Shown piece after piece: positions 32,658 to 40,868 of a stretch of 64,000 nt of DNA. The position numbers and the translations under genes were made by a program. The notes under the pieces were generated by a model, which was given only the letters and a program-made list of their open reading frames with translations, did no database searches and was not told the DNA's origin. Within the stretch, counting starts at the first letter, position 1. Each line of letters opens with the position of its first letter. Source of the stretch: JAUQQI01 sp042408785 (GTDB lineage: Bacteria > Chloroflexota > Dehalococcoidia > JAUQQI01). The stretch is taken from positions 1 through 64,000 of the forward strand of contig JBHOQU010000039.1 of NCBI GenBank assembly GCA_042408785.1, given 5' to 3'.

Positions 32658-34120
32658 GGCTACAACCCTCCCTGGGGCAGGTCCGGACCATGGCCGGGCC
32701 CGGCCGACTGGTTCCGGTTTACGCCGAGCTTCTGGCCGACCTGGAGACACCGGTTTCCGCCTACCTAAAGCTGGCCGCCGGCGAACCCTATGCATTCCTG
32801 CTGGAAAGCGTGGAGGGGGGCGAGCGGCTGGGCAGGTTCAGCTTCATCGGGGCCGGATTCCGGCAGGTCATCAGCGTCCGGGGCGAAGACCCCCTGCCCC
32901 GTCTGGCCGACCTGGTGGGCCGGCGGGAGGTGGTGCGGCTCCCGGGCCTGCCCCGGTTCGTGGGCGGGGCCATCGGTTACCTGGCCTACGACGCGGTCCG
33001 GTTCTTTGAGCCCAGGGTGGCCTTGCCGGAGGCCGACCCCCTCGGCCTGCCGGACGCCGTCTTTATGCTGGCGGACACGGTGCTGGTCTTCGACCACCTC
33101 AAGCACCGGATGCTGGCCCTAAGCCTGGTGGGCGGCGACGGCGACGTCAGGGCGGAATACCTGAAGGCCGGGGAACGGATAGAGGCGGTGGTGGCCCGCC
33201 TGGAACGGCCGGCCGGCCGGACGGCGGCCCTCAGGCTCTCCGGTCGGGGGGAGGTCGGGGAGGTGCCGGTGGCCTCGAATCTGACCCGGGAAGGCTTTAC
33301 CCGAATCGTAGAGCGTACCCTCGAATACATCCGGGCCGGGGACATCATCCAGGCGGTCCTTTCCCAGCGTTTCAGCCGGCCGACGGCCGCCGGGCCCCTG
33401 GCCATTTACCGGGCCCTCCGGCACATTAACCCGTCGCCCTACATGTTCCTGCTGGCCCTGGGAGATTTTCACCTAATCGGGGCCTCCCCGGAGATGCTGG
33501 TCCGGGTCGAGGACGGCCTCATCGAAGTCCACCCCATCGCCGGCACCCGCCCCCGGGGCTTAAGCCCCGAGGAGGATGCGGCCCTGGAGGCCGAGCTGCG
33601 CTCCGACGAGAAGGAGCGGGCCGAGCACATCATGCTGGTGGACCTGGCCCGTAACGATGTGGGGCGGGTGAGCGTGCCCGGAAGCGTGAAGGTTTCCCAG
33701 CTGATGGAGGTAGAGCGGTACTCCCACGTGATGCACCTGGTCTCCCACGTGACCGGCCGGCTCCGGCCGGACCGGACCTGCTTCGACGCCCTGCGGTCGT
33801 GCTTCCCGGCCGGAACCCTTTCGGGGGCGCCGAAGGTCCGGGCGATGGAGATAATCTCGGAGCTCGAGCCGGAGCGGCGGGGCCCGTATGGGGGAGCGGT
33901 GGGCTACGTGGGGTTCAACGGCAACCTGGATACGGCCATCACCATCCGGACCGTCATCTTGAAGGACGGGGTCGGGTACGTCCAGGCCGGGGCCGGCGTC
34001 GTGGCCGATTCCAGGCCCGAGGCCGAATACCAGGAGACCGTGAACAAGGCCCGGGCCCTCCTCCGGGCCATGGACCTGGCCGAGGAGCTTTCGGCCCTCG
34101 GGGCGGAGGCGGACCGGTGA
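32654..34120 (+). CDS. trpE: Anthranilate synthase component I
   Basis: Converts chorismate to anthranilate using ammonia from TrpG. 488 aa. Visible are the N-terminal feedback-site region (LLESVEGGERLGRFSFIG), and the chorismate-binding domain with GDIIQAVLSQRFSRP, NPSPYMFLLALGDFHLIGASPEMLVRV, HPIAGTRPRG, LVDLARNDVGRV and LRSCFPAGTLSGAPKVRAMEII. GTG 32654 overlaps trpS; an ATG at 32690 is an alternative. The end overlaps trpG by 4 nt. Confidence 0.96.
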   Translation: MRLQPSLGQVRTMAGPGRLVPVYAELLADLETPVSAYLKLAAGEPYAFLLESVEGGERLGRFSFIGAGFRQVISVRGEDPLPRLADLVGRREVVRLPGLPRFVGGAIGYLAYDAVRFFEPRVALPEADPLGLPDAVFMLADTVLVFDHLKHRMLALSLVGGDGDVRAEYLKAGERIEAVVARLERPAGRTAALRLSGRGEVGEVPVASNLTREGFTRIVERTLEYIRAGDIIQAVLSQRFSRPTAAGPLAIYRALRHINPSPYMFLLALGDFHLIGASPEMLVRVEDGLIEVHPIAGTRPRGLSPEEDAALEAELRSDEKERAEHIMLVDLARNDVGRVSVPGSVKVSQLMEVERYSHVMHLVSHVTGRLRPDRTCFDALRSCFPAGTLSGAPKVRAMEIISELEPERRGPYGGAVGYVGFNGNLDTAITIRTVILKDGVGYVQAGAGVVADSRPEAEYQETVNKARALLRAMDLAEELSALGAEADR

Positions 34121-34731
34121 TCCTGCTCATCGATAATTACGACAGCTTCACTTATAACCTCTATCAATACCTGTCGGAGCTGGGGGCCCGGGTGGAGGTG
34201 GTCCGAAACGACGAGGTTACCGTCGAGGAGGTGGAGGCCCTCCGGCCGGAAAAGGTGGTTATCTCCCCCGGCCCCTGCACCCCCCGGGAGGCCGGCATCT
34301 CCCTGGAGGTGGTCCGCCGGCTGGGTCCCCGGGTACCCATCCTGGGCGTCTGCCTCGGCCACCAGTGCATCGGGGAGGCCTTCGGCGGCCGGGTCGTCCG
34401 GGCCGACGAGCTTTACCACGGCAAAACCTCCCCCATTTACCACGACGGTCGGGGAATTTTCCGGGGGGTGCCGAGCCCCTTCCGGGCCATCCGCTACCAC
34501 TCCCTGGTGGTGGCCCCCGAAGGGCTCCCGGCCTGCCTGGAAGTCACCGCCCGGACGGAACGGGGGCTCATCATGGGACTGCGGCACCGGCGGTTCCCGG
34601 TGGAGGGGGTACAGTTCCACCCCGAGTCGATAATGACCGAGCACGGCAAAACCCTTTTAAGAAACTTTTTGGCCTACCGTCAGGAGGTAAGGGATGATTC
34701 GGGAAGCCATTGCCAAGATAACGGCCGGTGA
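34117..34731 (+). CDS. trpG: Anthranilate synthase component II (glutaminase)
   Basis: Class I amidotransferase, 204 aa. ILLIDNYDSFTYNLYQYL at the N-terminus, SPGPCTPREAG, the nucleophile loop ILGVCLGHQCIGEAFGG and the HxE segment VQFHPESIMTEHG are intact. The GTG start lies in the trpE stop (GTGA). The C-terminus is about 38 nt longer than usual and overlaps the start of trpD, an unusually large overlap for this operon. Confidence 0.95.
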   Translation: MILLIDNYDSFTYNLYQYLSELGARVEVVRNDEVTVEEVEALRPEKVVISPGPCTPREAGISLEVVRRLGPRVPILGVCLGHQCIGEAFGGRVVRADELYHGKTSPIYHDGRGIFRGVPSPFRAIRYHSLVVAPEGLPACLEVTARTERGLIMGLRHRRFPVEGVQFHPESIMTEHGKTLLRNFLAYRQEVRDDSGSHCQDNGR

Positions 34732-35722
34732 GAACCTCTCGGCCGACGAGGCGGCGGAAGTGATGGCCGAGATCATGGACGGGGCGGCCACCCCGGCCCA
34801 GATCGGGGCCTTCCTGGTCGGCCTGCGGATGAAAGGGGAAACGGCCGATGAGATCACGGGGATGGCCCGGGTGATGCGGGCCCGCTGCCGGCGGGTGGAC
34901 GGCCTGACGGGGCTGGTGGACACCTGCGGCACGGGCGGCGACGGGTTCGGGACCTTTAACATTTCGACGGCCGCCGCCTTCGTGGCGGCCGGGGCGGGCC
35001 TTAAGGTGGCCAAGCACGGCAACCGGGCGATGTCCAGCCGGTGCGGGTCGGCCGACGTTTTAGAGGCCCTGGGGGTGAAGATCGACCTGGAGCCCGAGGA
35101 GGTGGCGGCCTGCATCCGGGAGGAGGGCATCGGCTTCCTCTTCGCCCCCATCTACCACCCGGCCATGAAGCACGCCGCCGGACCCCGCCGGGAGGTGGGC
35201 ATCCGGACGGTGTTTAACTGGCTGGGCCCCCTCACCAACCCGGCGGGGGCCGAGTACCAGGTGCTGGGGGTTGCCGATGCCGCCGCCGCGCCCAAGCTGG
35301 CCCAGGCCCTCCAGAACCTGGGAACCCGGCGGGCCTTCGTGGTGCACGGCCACGACGGGGTGGACGAGGTCTCCATCAGCGCCCCCACCACCGTCTACGA
35401 CGTCTCCCCCGACGGGATCCGGACGTTCGTCCTCAGCCCCGAGGAACTGGGGTTTAAGCGGGCAAGCCTGATGGAGGTGGCCGGGGGCACGGCGGCCCTC
35501 AACGCCGTCCTGGTGCGGGAGGTGCTTACCGGGGTGCCCGGACCCCGCCGGGACGTGGTGGTGCTGAATGCGGCCGCCGCCCTGGTGGTGGGGGGCGTGG
35601 CCGAAGACTTCCGGGAGGGGATAGAGCTGGCCCGTCGGTCCATCGACAGCGGGGCGGCCCAGGCCAAGCTCGAGGGCCTCATCAGCCGAAGCCGGATGCT
35701 CGGCCTGCCGAAGGGGTATTAG
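34694..35722 (+). CDS. trpD: Anthranilate phosphoribosyltransferase
   Basis: Adds PRPP-derived ribose 5-phosphate to anthranilate. 342 aa. The PRPP-binding loop DTCGTGGDGFGTFNISTAAA, the KHGNRAMSSRCGSADVLEALG motif, and RTVFNWLGPLTNPA are conserved. ATG 34694 follows AGGAGG within the end of trpG. Confidence 0.96.
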   Translation: MIREAIAKITAGENLSADEAAEVMAEIMDGAATPAQIGAFLVGLRMKGETADEITGMARVMRARCRRVDGLTGLVDTCGTGGDGFGTFNISTAAAFVAAGAGLKVAKHGNRAMSSRCGSADVLEALGVKIDLEPEEVAACIREEGIGFLFAPIYHPAMKHAAGPRREVGIRTVFNWLGPLTNPAGAEYQVLGVADAAAAPKLAQALQNLGTRRAFVVHGHDGVDEVSISAPTTVYDVSPDGIRTFVLSPEELGFKRASLMEVAGGTAALNAVLVREVLTGVPGPRRDVVVLNAAAALVVGGVAEDFREGIELARRSIDSGAAQAKLEGLISRSRMLGLPKGY

Positions 35723-35724
35723 CG

Positions 35725-36534
35725 GTGGCCGGCGACCGGGATACCCTTGCCCAGATCGTGGCCGCCGTCCGGCACCGGGTCGAGGACCGGGCGGCCCGCA
35801 ACGGCCGGCAGGTGGAGCTGGCCGCTGCCGGTGCCCCCCCGCCCCGGGACTTCGCCGGGGCCCTGCGGGGGCCGGGCCTTTCGGTCATTGCCGAGGTTAA
35901 GTTTGCCTCCCCATCGGCCGGCCGGATCCGCCCGGAGGGGGACCTGGAAACCGTGGTGGCCGGGTACGTCTCGGCGGGGGCGGCGGCCCTCTCGGTCCTT
36001 ACGGAGCCGGAATTCTTCGCCGGAAGCCTCGACCACCTGCGCCGGGCCCGGGAGCTCGCCGCCCGACTCGGTCGGCCCCTGCCGGTCCTTCAGAAGGACT
36101 TTATCGTGACCGAGTATCAGCTCTACGAGGCCCGGGCGGCCGGAGCCGATGCGGTCCTGCTCATCGCGGCGGCCCTGAAGCCCCCCGAACTGGGACGGCT
36201 GCTTCGCCTGGCCCACGACCTGGGGCTGGCCGCCCTGGTGGAGGTCCATACCGAGGCCGAGCTGGATGCGGCCCTGGCCGCCGGGGCCCGAATCGTCGGG
36301 GTGAACAACCGGAACCTGAGAACCCTCAAGGTGGACCTTGAGACCTGCCTGAGCCTTCGGCCCAGGATTCCGCCGGGGGTTGTGGCGGTGGCCGAAAGCG
36401 GGGTAAGGACCCCCGACGACGTGCGGCGGGTGGCGGCCGCCGGCTACGACGCCGTTCTGGTCGGCGAGGCCCTGATGCGGGCGCCGGACCCCGGCCGGGC
36501 CCTGGCGGGGCTGGTTGGGGCGGTGAGGGTCTGA
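35725..36534 (+). CDS. trpC: Indole-3-glycerol phosphate synthase
   Basis: TIM-barrel enzyme, 269 aa. It has SVIAEVKFASPSAGRI (catalytic Glu/Lys; Lys before the usual PS), LSVLTEPEFFAGSLDHL, PVLQKDFIVTEYQL, DAVLLIAAAL, LVEVHTEAEL, VGVNNRNLRTLKVD and VAESGVRTPDDV. GTG 35725 is two bases after the trpD stop. Confidence 0.95.
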   Translation: MAGDRDTLAQIVAAVRHRVEDRAARNGRQVELAAAGAPPPRDFAGALRGPGLSVIAEVKFASPSAGRIRPEGDLETVVAGYVSAGAAALSVLTEPEFFAGSLDHLRRARELAARLGRPLPVLQKDFIVTEYQLYEARAAGADAVLLIAAALKPPELGRLLRLAHDLGLAALVEVHTEAELDAALAAGARIVGVNNRNLRTLKVDLETCLSLRPRIPPGVVAVAESGVRTPDDVRRVAAAGYDAVLVGEALMRAPDPGRALAGLVGAVRV

Positions 36535-37175
36535 TGGGCGGGCTGCTGGTGAAAATCTGCGGCCTCAAGAGCCGGGCCGACCTGGAGGCGGCCCGGGAGG
36601 CCGGAGCCGACTTTGTCGGGTTTGTTTTCGCCCCCAGCCGGCGGCAGGTAACCCCCGCCCAGGTGCGGGCCATCGTCGACGGCCTCAACCCGAAGGGGCG
36701 GCCGTGGCTGGTGGGCGTTTTCGTTAACCCGGACCCTGCCGAACTGGAGGAGATTATCGACCTCTGCCGGCTGGACCGGGTTCAGCTGAGCGGGAGCGAA
36801 CCGCCCGAGCTTTGCCGGCGGCTGCGGGTCCCGGTCTGGAAGACCGTCCACCTGGCCGGGCCGGCGGCGCTGGCCGCCGTCGACCGGTATGCCGGCCTGG
36901 TGGAGTTTCTTCACCTGGACGCCCACGTCCCCGGGCGGTACGGTGGGACGGGCACCACCGCCGACTGGGACCTTGCCGCCCAGGTGGCCCGGGCCCACCC
37001 GGTCATCCTGGCCGGGGGCCTCACCCCGGAGAATGTGGCGGCGGCGGTGGGGCTGGTCCGGCCGGCCGGGGTGGACGTCTCCAGCGGGGTGGAGACGGGT
37101 GGGGTTAAGGACCCGGCAAAGATTCGGGCGTTCGTTCGGCGGGCGCGGGACGCCACCCTGGTGTTAAAACAATAA
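36534..37175 (+). CDS. trpF: Phosphoribosylanthranilate isomerase
   Basis: 213-aa TIM barrel. KICGLKSRADLEAAREAGADFVGFVFAPSSRR-type start (catalytic Cys in KICG), VGVFVNPDPAE, VQLSGSEPPE, and late LAGGLTPENVAAAV and GVDVSSGVE motifs with the catalytic Asp region (LHLDAHVPGRYGGTGTTADWD). ATG 36534 overlaps the trpC stop by one base. Confidence 0.95.
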   Translation: MGGLLVKICGLKSRADLEAAREAGADFVGFVFAPSRRQVTPAQVRAIVDGLNPKGRPWLVGVFVNPDPAELEEIIDLCRLDRVQLSGSEPPELCRRLRVPVWKTVHLAGPAALAAVDRYAGLVEFLHLDAHVPGRYGGTGTTADWDLAAQVARAHPVILAGGLTPENVAAAVGLVRPAGVDVSSGVETGGVKDPAKIRAFVRRARDATLVLKQ

Positions 37176-37193
37176 GCGGGTGGTCCGAGGTCT

Positions 37194-38378
37194 ATGACTT
37201 CCGCACCGGAACAGCTGCCCGACGGGCGCGGCCGTTTCGGCCGGTTCGGCGGCCGCTACGTTCCCGAGACCCTTATCCCGGCCCTTCAGGAGCTGGAGGC
37301 GGCCTACGAGTGGTTTCGGGGAGACCCGGCCTTCCGGGCCGAGCTGGAATACTACCAGCGCCACTACATCGGCCGACCCACCCCCCTCTACCACGCCCGC
37401 CGGCTCGGGGACCGGGCCGGGGCCGCCATCTACCTCAAGCGGGAAGACCTGGCCCACACCGGGGCCCACAAGATAAACAACGCCCTGGGGCAGGCCCTCC
37501 TGGCCCGGCGGCTGGGCAAACGGCGGGTGGTGGCCGAGACGGGGGCGGGCCAGCACGGGGTGGCCGCCGCCACCGTCTGCGCCATGCTCGGCCTCGAGTG
37601 CGTCGTCTACATGGGAGCCGAGGACGTGCGCCGGCAGGCGCTAAATGTCCGCCGGATGCGGCTGCTGGGGGCCGATGTCCGGCCGGTGACGGCCGGCAGC
37701 CAGACCCTCAAAGACGCCATTAACGAGGCCATCCGGGACTGGGTAACCAACGTCCGCACCACCTACTATCTCATCGGCAGCGTGGTCGGGCCCCACCCCT
37801 ACCCCCGAATCGTCCGGGACTTCCAGGCCGTTATCGGGCAGGAGGCCCGGGCCCAGATCCTGGCGCTGGCCGGGCGCCTACCCGACTACGTGGTGGCTTG
37901 TGTGGGGGGCGGAAGCAACGCCATCGGCATCTTTTACGGGTTCTTGCAGGACTCGGGGGTCAGGCTGGTGGGGGTTGAGGCCGGGGGCCTGGGCCTGGGG
38001 ACGGAGGCCCACGCCGCCAGCCTGGTGGGCGGCCGGCCCGGGGTCCTTCACGGCGCCTACACCTACGTCTTGCAGGACGAGGCCGGCCAGATCCGGGAGA
38101 CCCACAGCGTGGCCCCGGGCCTGGACTACCCGGGGGTGGGACCTGAGCACGCCTTTCTTAAAGAGAGCGGCCGGGTAACTTACGTGACGGTTGATGACCA
38201 GGCCGCCCTGGCTGCCTTCCGGACCCTGGCCGAGACCGAGGGCATCCTGCCGGCCCTGGAGGCGGCCCACGCCCTGGCCTACGCCCTGGAGCTGGGCCGA
38301 AGGGAGCCGGGCCGGCTGATCCTGGTCAACCTGAGCGGCCGGGGGGATAAGGACCTGGACTTAGTCCCGCTGGAGTGA
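37194..38378 (+). CDS. trpB: Tryptophan synthase beta chain (TrpB1)
   Basis: Canonical TrpB1, 394 aa, PLP enzyme forming tryptophan in complex with TrpA. FGGRYVPETLIPALQELE at the N-terminus, RPTPLYHARRL, the PLP lysine motif LAHTGAHKINNALGQALL, ETGAGQHGVAAAT, the phosphate loop CVGGGSNAIGIF and EGILPALEAAHAL are all present. It stands next to trpA, as usual, and is the working copy, since the TrpB2 gene at the head of the operon is broken. Confidence 0.97.
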   Translation: MTSAPEQLPDGRGRFGRFGGRYVPETLIPALQELEAAYEWFRGDPAFRAELEYYQRHYIGRPTPLYHARRLGDRAGAAIYLKREDLAHTGAHKINNALGQALLARRLGKRRVVAETGAGQHGVAAATVCAMLGLECVVYMGAEDVRRQALNVRRMRLLGADVRPVTAGSQTLKDAINEAIRDWVTNVRTTYYLIGSVVGPHPYPRIVRDFQAVIGQEARAQILALAGRLPDYVVACVGGGSNAIGIFYGFLQDSGVRLVGVEAGGLGLGTEAHAASLVGGRPGVLHGAYTYVLQDEAGQIRETHSVAPGLDYPGVGPEHAFLKESGRVTYVTVDDQAALAAFRTLAETEGILPALEAAHALAYALELGRREPGRLILVNLSGRGDKDLDLVPLE

Positions 38379-38381
38379 GGG

Positions 38382-39182
38382 ATGAGCCGGATCGACGAGC
38401 TCTTTGGCCGGCTTAAGGCCGAAGGCCGACTGGGCCTCTTTATGTACCTCACCGTCGGCTACCCGGACCTTACGGCCGGCCGGGAGCTGGCCCGGATGGT
38501 TCTGGACGCTGGGGCGGACCTGCTGGAGCTGGGGATTCCCTTCAGCGACCCCCTCGCCGACGGGGCCACCATCCAGCGGGCCAGCCACCGGGCCCTCCAG
38601 GCCGGGACCCGGCCCGAGGATCTCCTGGACCTGGCCGCCGGCCTCCGGGCGGCCGGGTACACCCAGCCCCTGGTGGTGATGACCTATTTTAACCCCGTGC
38701 TGGCCCGGGGGGAGGAACGTTTCTGCGCCGAGCTGGCCGCGGCCAGAATCGACGGCCTGATCATTCCCGACCTGCCCCCCGACGAGGCCGAAGGACTGCG
38801 GGCGGCGGCCCGGGCCCGCGGCCTGGACCTGGTCTTCCTGGCGGCCCCCAATTCGCCCCCGGACCGCCTCAAGCAGGTGGCCGGGGCGTCTTCAGGCTTT
38901 CTTTACTGCGTGAGCCTCACCGGGGTTACTGGGGCGCGGGATACCCTGCCCCCGGGGTTGGGGCAATTTCTGGGCCGGGTTCGGGCCGTCTCGGCCCTCC
39001 CCCTGGCGGTGGGCTTCGGAATCTCCCGGCCGGAGCAGGTGCGGGCGCTGCGGGGCCTGGCCGACGCCGTCGTGGTGGGCAGCGGCCTCATCGACCGGGT
39101 TGAGGGGACGCCTCCGGAGCGGTGGGGGGTGGAGGTGCGGGGCTACGTGCGGGCGCTGCGGGCCGCAACCGCCCCGGACTAG
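38382..39182 (+). CDS. trpA: Tryptophan synthase alpha chain
   Basis: 266-aa TIM barrel that releases indole to TrpB. MYLTVGYPDLTAGREL, DLLELGIPFSDPLADGATIQRAS (catalytic Glu and Asp), VVMTYFNPVLARG, GLIIPDLPPDEAE, YCVSLTGVTGARD and LPLAVGFGISRPEQV match the family. It ends the trp operon; its stop overlaps the convergent tatA stop by 3 nt, with no obvious terminator between. Confidence 0.97.
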   Translation: MSRIDELFGRLKAEGRLGLFMYLTVGYPDLTAGRELARMVLDAGADLLELGIPFSDPLADGATIQRASHRALQAGTRPEDLLDLAAGLRAAGYTQPLVVMTYFNPVLARGEERFCAELAAARIDGLIIPDLPPDEAEGLRAAARARGLDLVFLAAPNSPPDRLKQVAGASSGFLYCVSLTGVTGARDTLPPGLGQFLGRVRAVSALPLAVGFGISRPEQVRALRGLADAVVVGSGLIDRVEGTPPERWGVEVRGYVRALRAATAPD

Positions 39183-39385
39183 GCATCGCCCGGGCCGGGG
39201 CCCTGGGGCGGCCCCGGTTCCTTGGTCTCCTGGGTCGGAAGCCGTTCCTCGCCCCGGACGGAGCGCTGAAACTCCCGCAGGCCCGTTCCCAGGGCCTTCC
39301 CCAGGTCCGGCAGTTTGCCCGGACCGAAGACAATCAGGGCGATGACCAAGATTATTAAAAGCTCGGGTATTCCCAGGTTAGGCAC
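39179..39385 (-). CDS. tatA: Twin-arginine translocase subunit TatA/TatE
   Basis: 68 aa: one TM helix (PELLIILVIALIVF), the hallmark FGPGKLPDLGKALG hinge, an amphipathic helix (GLREFQRSVRGEE) and an acidic/Pro-rich tail. GTG 39385 follows GGAGGT by about 7 nt; the longer frame to 39445 has no such site. Tat export is relevant here because FdnG and the ABC binding protein both have RR signals. Confidence 0.9.
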   Translation of the reverse strand: MPNLGIPELLIILVIALIVFGPGKLPDLGKALGTGLREFQRSVRGEERLPTQETKEPGPPQGPGPGDA

Positions 39386-39425
39386 GCTTTCTACCTCCGT
39401 CTGGTCGGCCGTTTCCCCGCCCGGC

Positions 39426-39674
39426 TCAGGGGCTCCGGTCACCAATCAGACAAAAGCCTAGAAGCCCGACTTCCAGGAGGAAAACGCCCACCCCGAACCC
39501 GACGACCCAGCCGGCATTTTCGGCCAGCACCTGGTAGCCGACCGCGCCCAGCACCGTGCAGAGCCCCAGGAAAAGATAGGCGATGAGCTCCCAGCGCCGC
39601 GACTTTCGGGCCGGCGGCCGCGGCGGGGCCGGCTCCGGCGCGGCGGGAGCTTTGACTTCAGGTAGTCGGGTCAT
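39426..39674 (-). CDS. Small two-TM membrane protein
   Basis: 82 aa: a Pro/Ala-rich cytoplasmic N-terminus (1-26), then two TM helices (LIAYLFLGLCTVLGAVGYQVL and WVVGFGVGVFLLEVGLLGFCLI). Its ATG overlaps the IclR stop (ATGA), so it is co-expressed with the regulator and lies just before tatA. No family is recognised. Confidence 0.6.
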   Translation of the reverse strand: MTRLPEVKAPAAPEPAPPRPPARKSRRWELIAYLFLGLCTVLGAVGYQVLAENAGWVVGFGVGVFLLEVGLLGFCLIGDRSP

Positions 39675-40501
39675 TGGGCCGTAATCCCGCCCGCCGGGGC
39701 CTCAACGGCGCCGTCGGCCTTAAGGGCGGCCGACAGACCCGCGGCCGCCCGGCGCAGCGCCCCCAGCACCCCCTCGGCCTCCTGAAACCTGAGCCGCCGG
39801 GCCGGGGCGGCCACCCCCAGGGCCGCCGCGTGGCGGTCGCCCAGGGGCACCGGGACGGCCAGGGCCCGAACCCCGGGGCTGAACTCCTCGTCCTCGGCGG
39901 CAAAACCCCGGACCCGAACCTCCTCCAGCTGACGGCGGAGGACGTCGGGGGTGGTAACCGTCCGGTCGGTGTAGGCCCGAAGGGTGGCCCGGCCGAGCCA
40001 TACGGCCAGTCGGTTGGGCGGCCAGAATGCCAGCAGCGCCTTGCCCACGGCGGTGGCGTGGAGGGGCAAGAGCTGCCTGGGGCCCAAGGTTACCCGGAGC
40101 CAGTCTTCGGCCTCGGCCGCGGCCACCACGAAGGCCGAATCGTACTTAGCAACGGCGACGAAGGCCGTCTCGCCCACCTCGTCCCGCAGCCGGCGAACGG
40201 CCTCTTCGGCCTGGGGACCCAGTAGCCGGTCCGGGCCACAGTCCAGGGTAAGCCGGAGGAGGGCGGGCCCCACCGTGTAGCGGCCGGTGGCCGGGTCCTG
40301 GGCGATGAAGCCGGCCCGGACCAGGCTGCGGCAGAGGCGGTGGGCGGTGCTGGGGGGCAGGCCCAGGGTGCGCGCGAGCTGGACGATACCGATAGGCTCC
40401 TGGGCCGAACTCAAAAGCTCCAGCAGGTCCACGGCCCGCAGGACAGAGCGGACCAGGCCGCCTTCCACGCTGGCGAATTGGTCGGTCCTTTTGGCGGACA
40501 T
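39671..40501 (-). CDS. IclR-family transcriptional regulator
   Basis: 276 aa. N-terminal winged HTH (about 15-75: VLRAVDLLELLSSAQEPIGIVQLARTLGLPPSTAHRLCRSLVRAGFI) and the C-terminal IclR effector domain (about 90-260: LPLHATAVGKALLAF, GFAAEDEEFSPGVRALAVPV). IclR proteins usually control catabolic genes next to them. Here the partners are a small membrane protein and tatA, so the target is unclear. A TTGGAGG precedes ATG 40501. Confidence 0.88.
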   Translation of the reverse strand: MSAKRTDQFASVEGGLVRSVLRAVDLLELLSSAQEPIGIVQLARTLGLPPSTAHRLCRSLVRAGFIAQDPATGRYTVGPALLRLTLDCGPDRLLGPQAEEAVRRLRDEVGETAFVAVAKYDSAFVVAAAEAEDWLRVTLGPRQLLPLHATAVGKALLAFWPPNRLAVWLGRATLRAYTDRTVTTPDVLRRQLEEVRVRGFAAEDEEFSPGVRALAVPVPLGDRHAAALGVAAPARRLRFQEAEGVLGALRRAAAGLSAALKADGAVEAPAGGITAQ

Positions 40502-40665
40502 CCTCCAATCCCTCCCGGGCGGGGTCTGCTTCTTCCCTTCGGAAGGGATTTTGGATGAGGAAGGCTTAAGGGGGTCTAAAAAATCGGGCGGTGGCCGTCA
40601 AAATTTTCTTAAGATTCCGTCAAACGGTACAGAGCCGGCCGGGGAGCCCTCCGCCGCCGGCCCTT

Positions 40666-40785
40666 CTATTTGCGGCCCCGGAGCCAGCGGAAGAGCTCCC
40701 AAGCGCCGACCCCCAGACCGCTGGCTAAAATGACGGCGGCGGTCAGCCACTCCCGGTTGCGCAGAAACCAGTCAACTAACGGCAC
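40666..40785 (-). CDS. 39-aa single-TM membrane protein
   Basis: Short frame from GTG 40785 (preceded by GGGGGAAGG) to TAG 40666. Sequence features: basic-aromatic N-terminus (DWFLRNREW), one TM helix (LTAAVILASGLGVGAWELF) and a basic end (RWLRGRK). The RBS and the sensible topology make it more likely real than chance. It is divergent from the MFS gene and 164 nt upstream of iclR on the same strand. Confidence 0.55.
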   Translation of the reverse strand: MPLVDWFLRNREWLTAAVILASGLGVGAWELFRWLRGRK

Positions 40786-40814
40786 CGGCCTTCCCCCTCA
40801 GACTTACACGATTG

Positions 40815-40820
40815 TATACT
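40815..40820 (+). promoter_or_regulatory. -10 box for the MFS exporter gene
   Basis: TATACT 49 nt before the GTG start at 40869; the -35 region (TTCCCC) is poor. A GGAG site at 40859-40862 fixes the GTG start. Confidence 0.45.
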
Positions 40821-40868
40821 TTCTTTACCCGGGCCGGCATTCACCGGTACCCTCGCCCGGAGTTGAAC

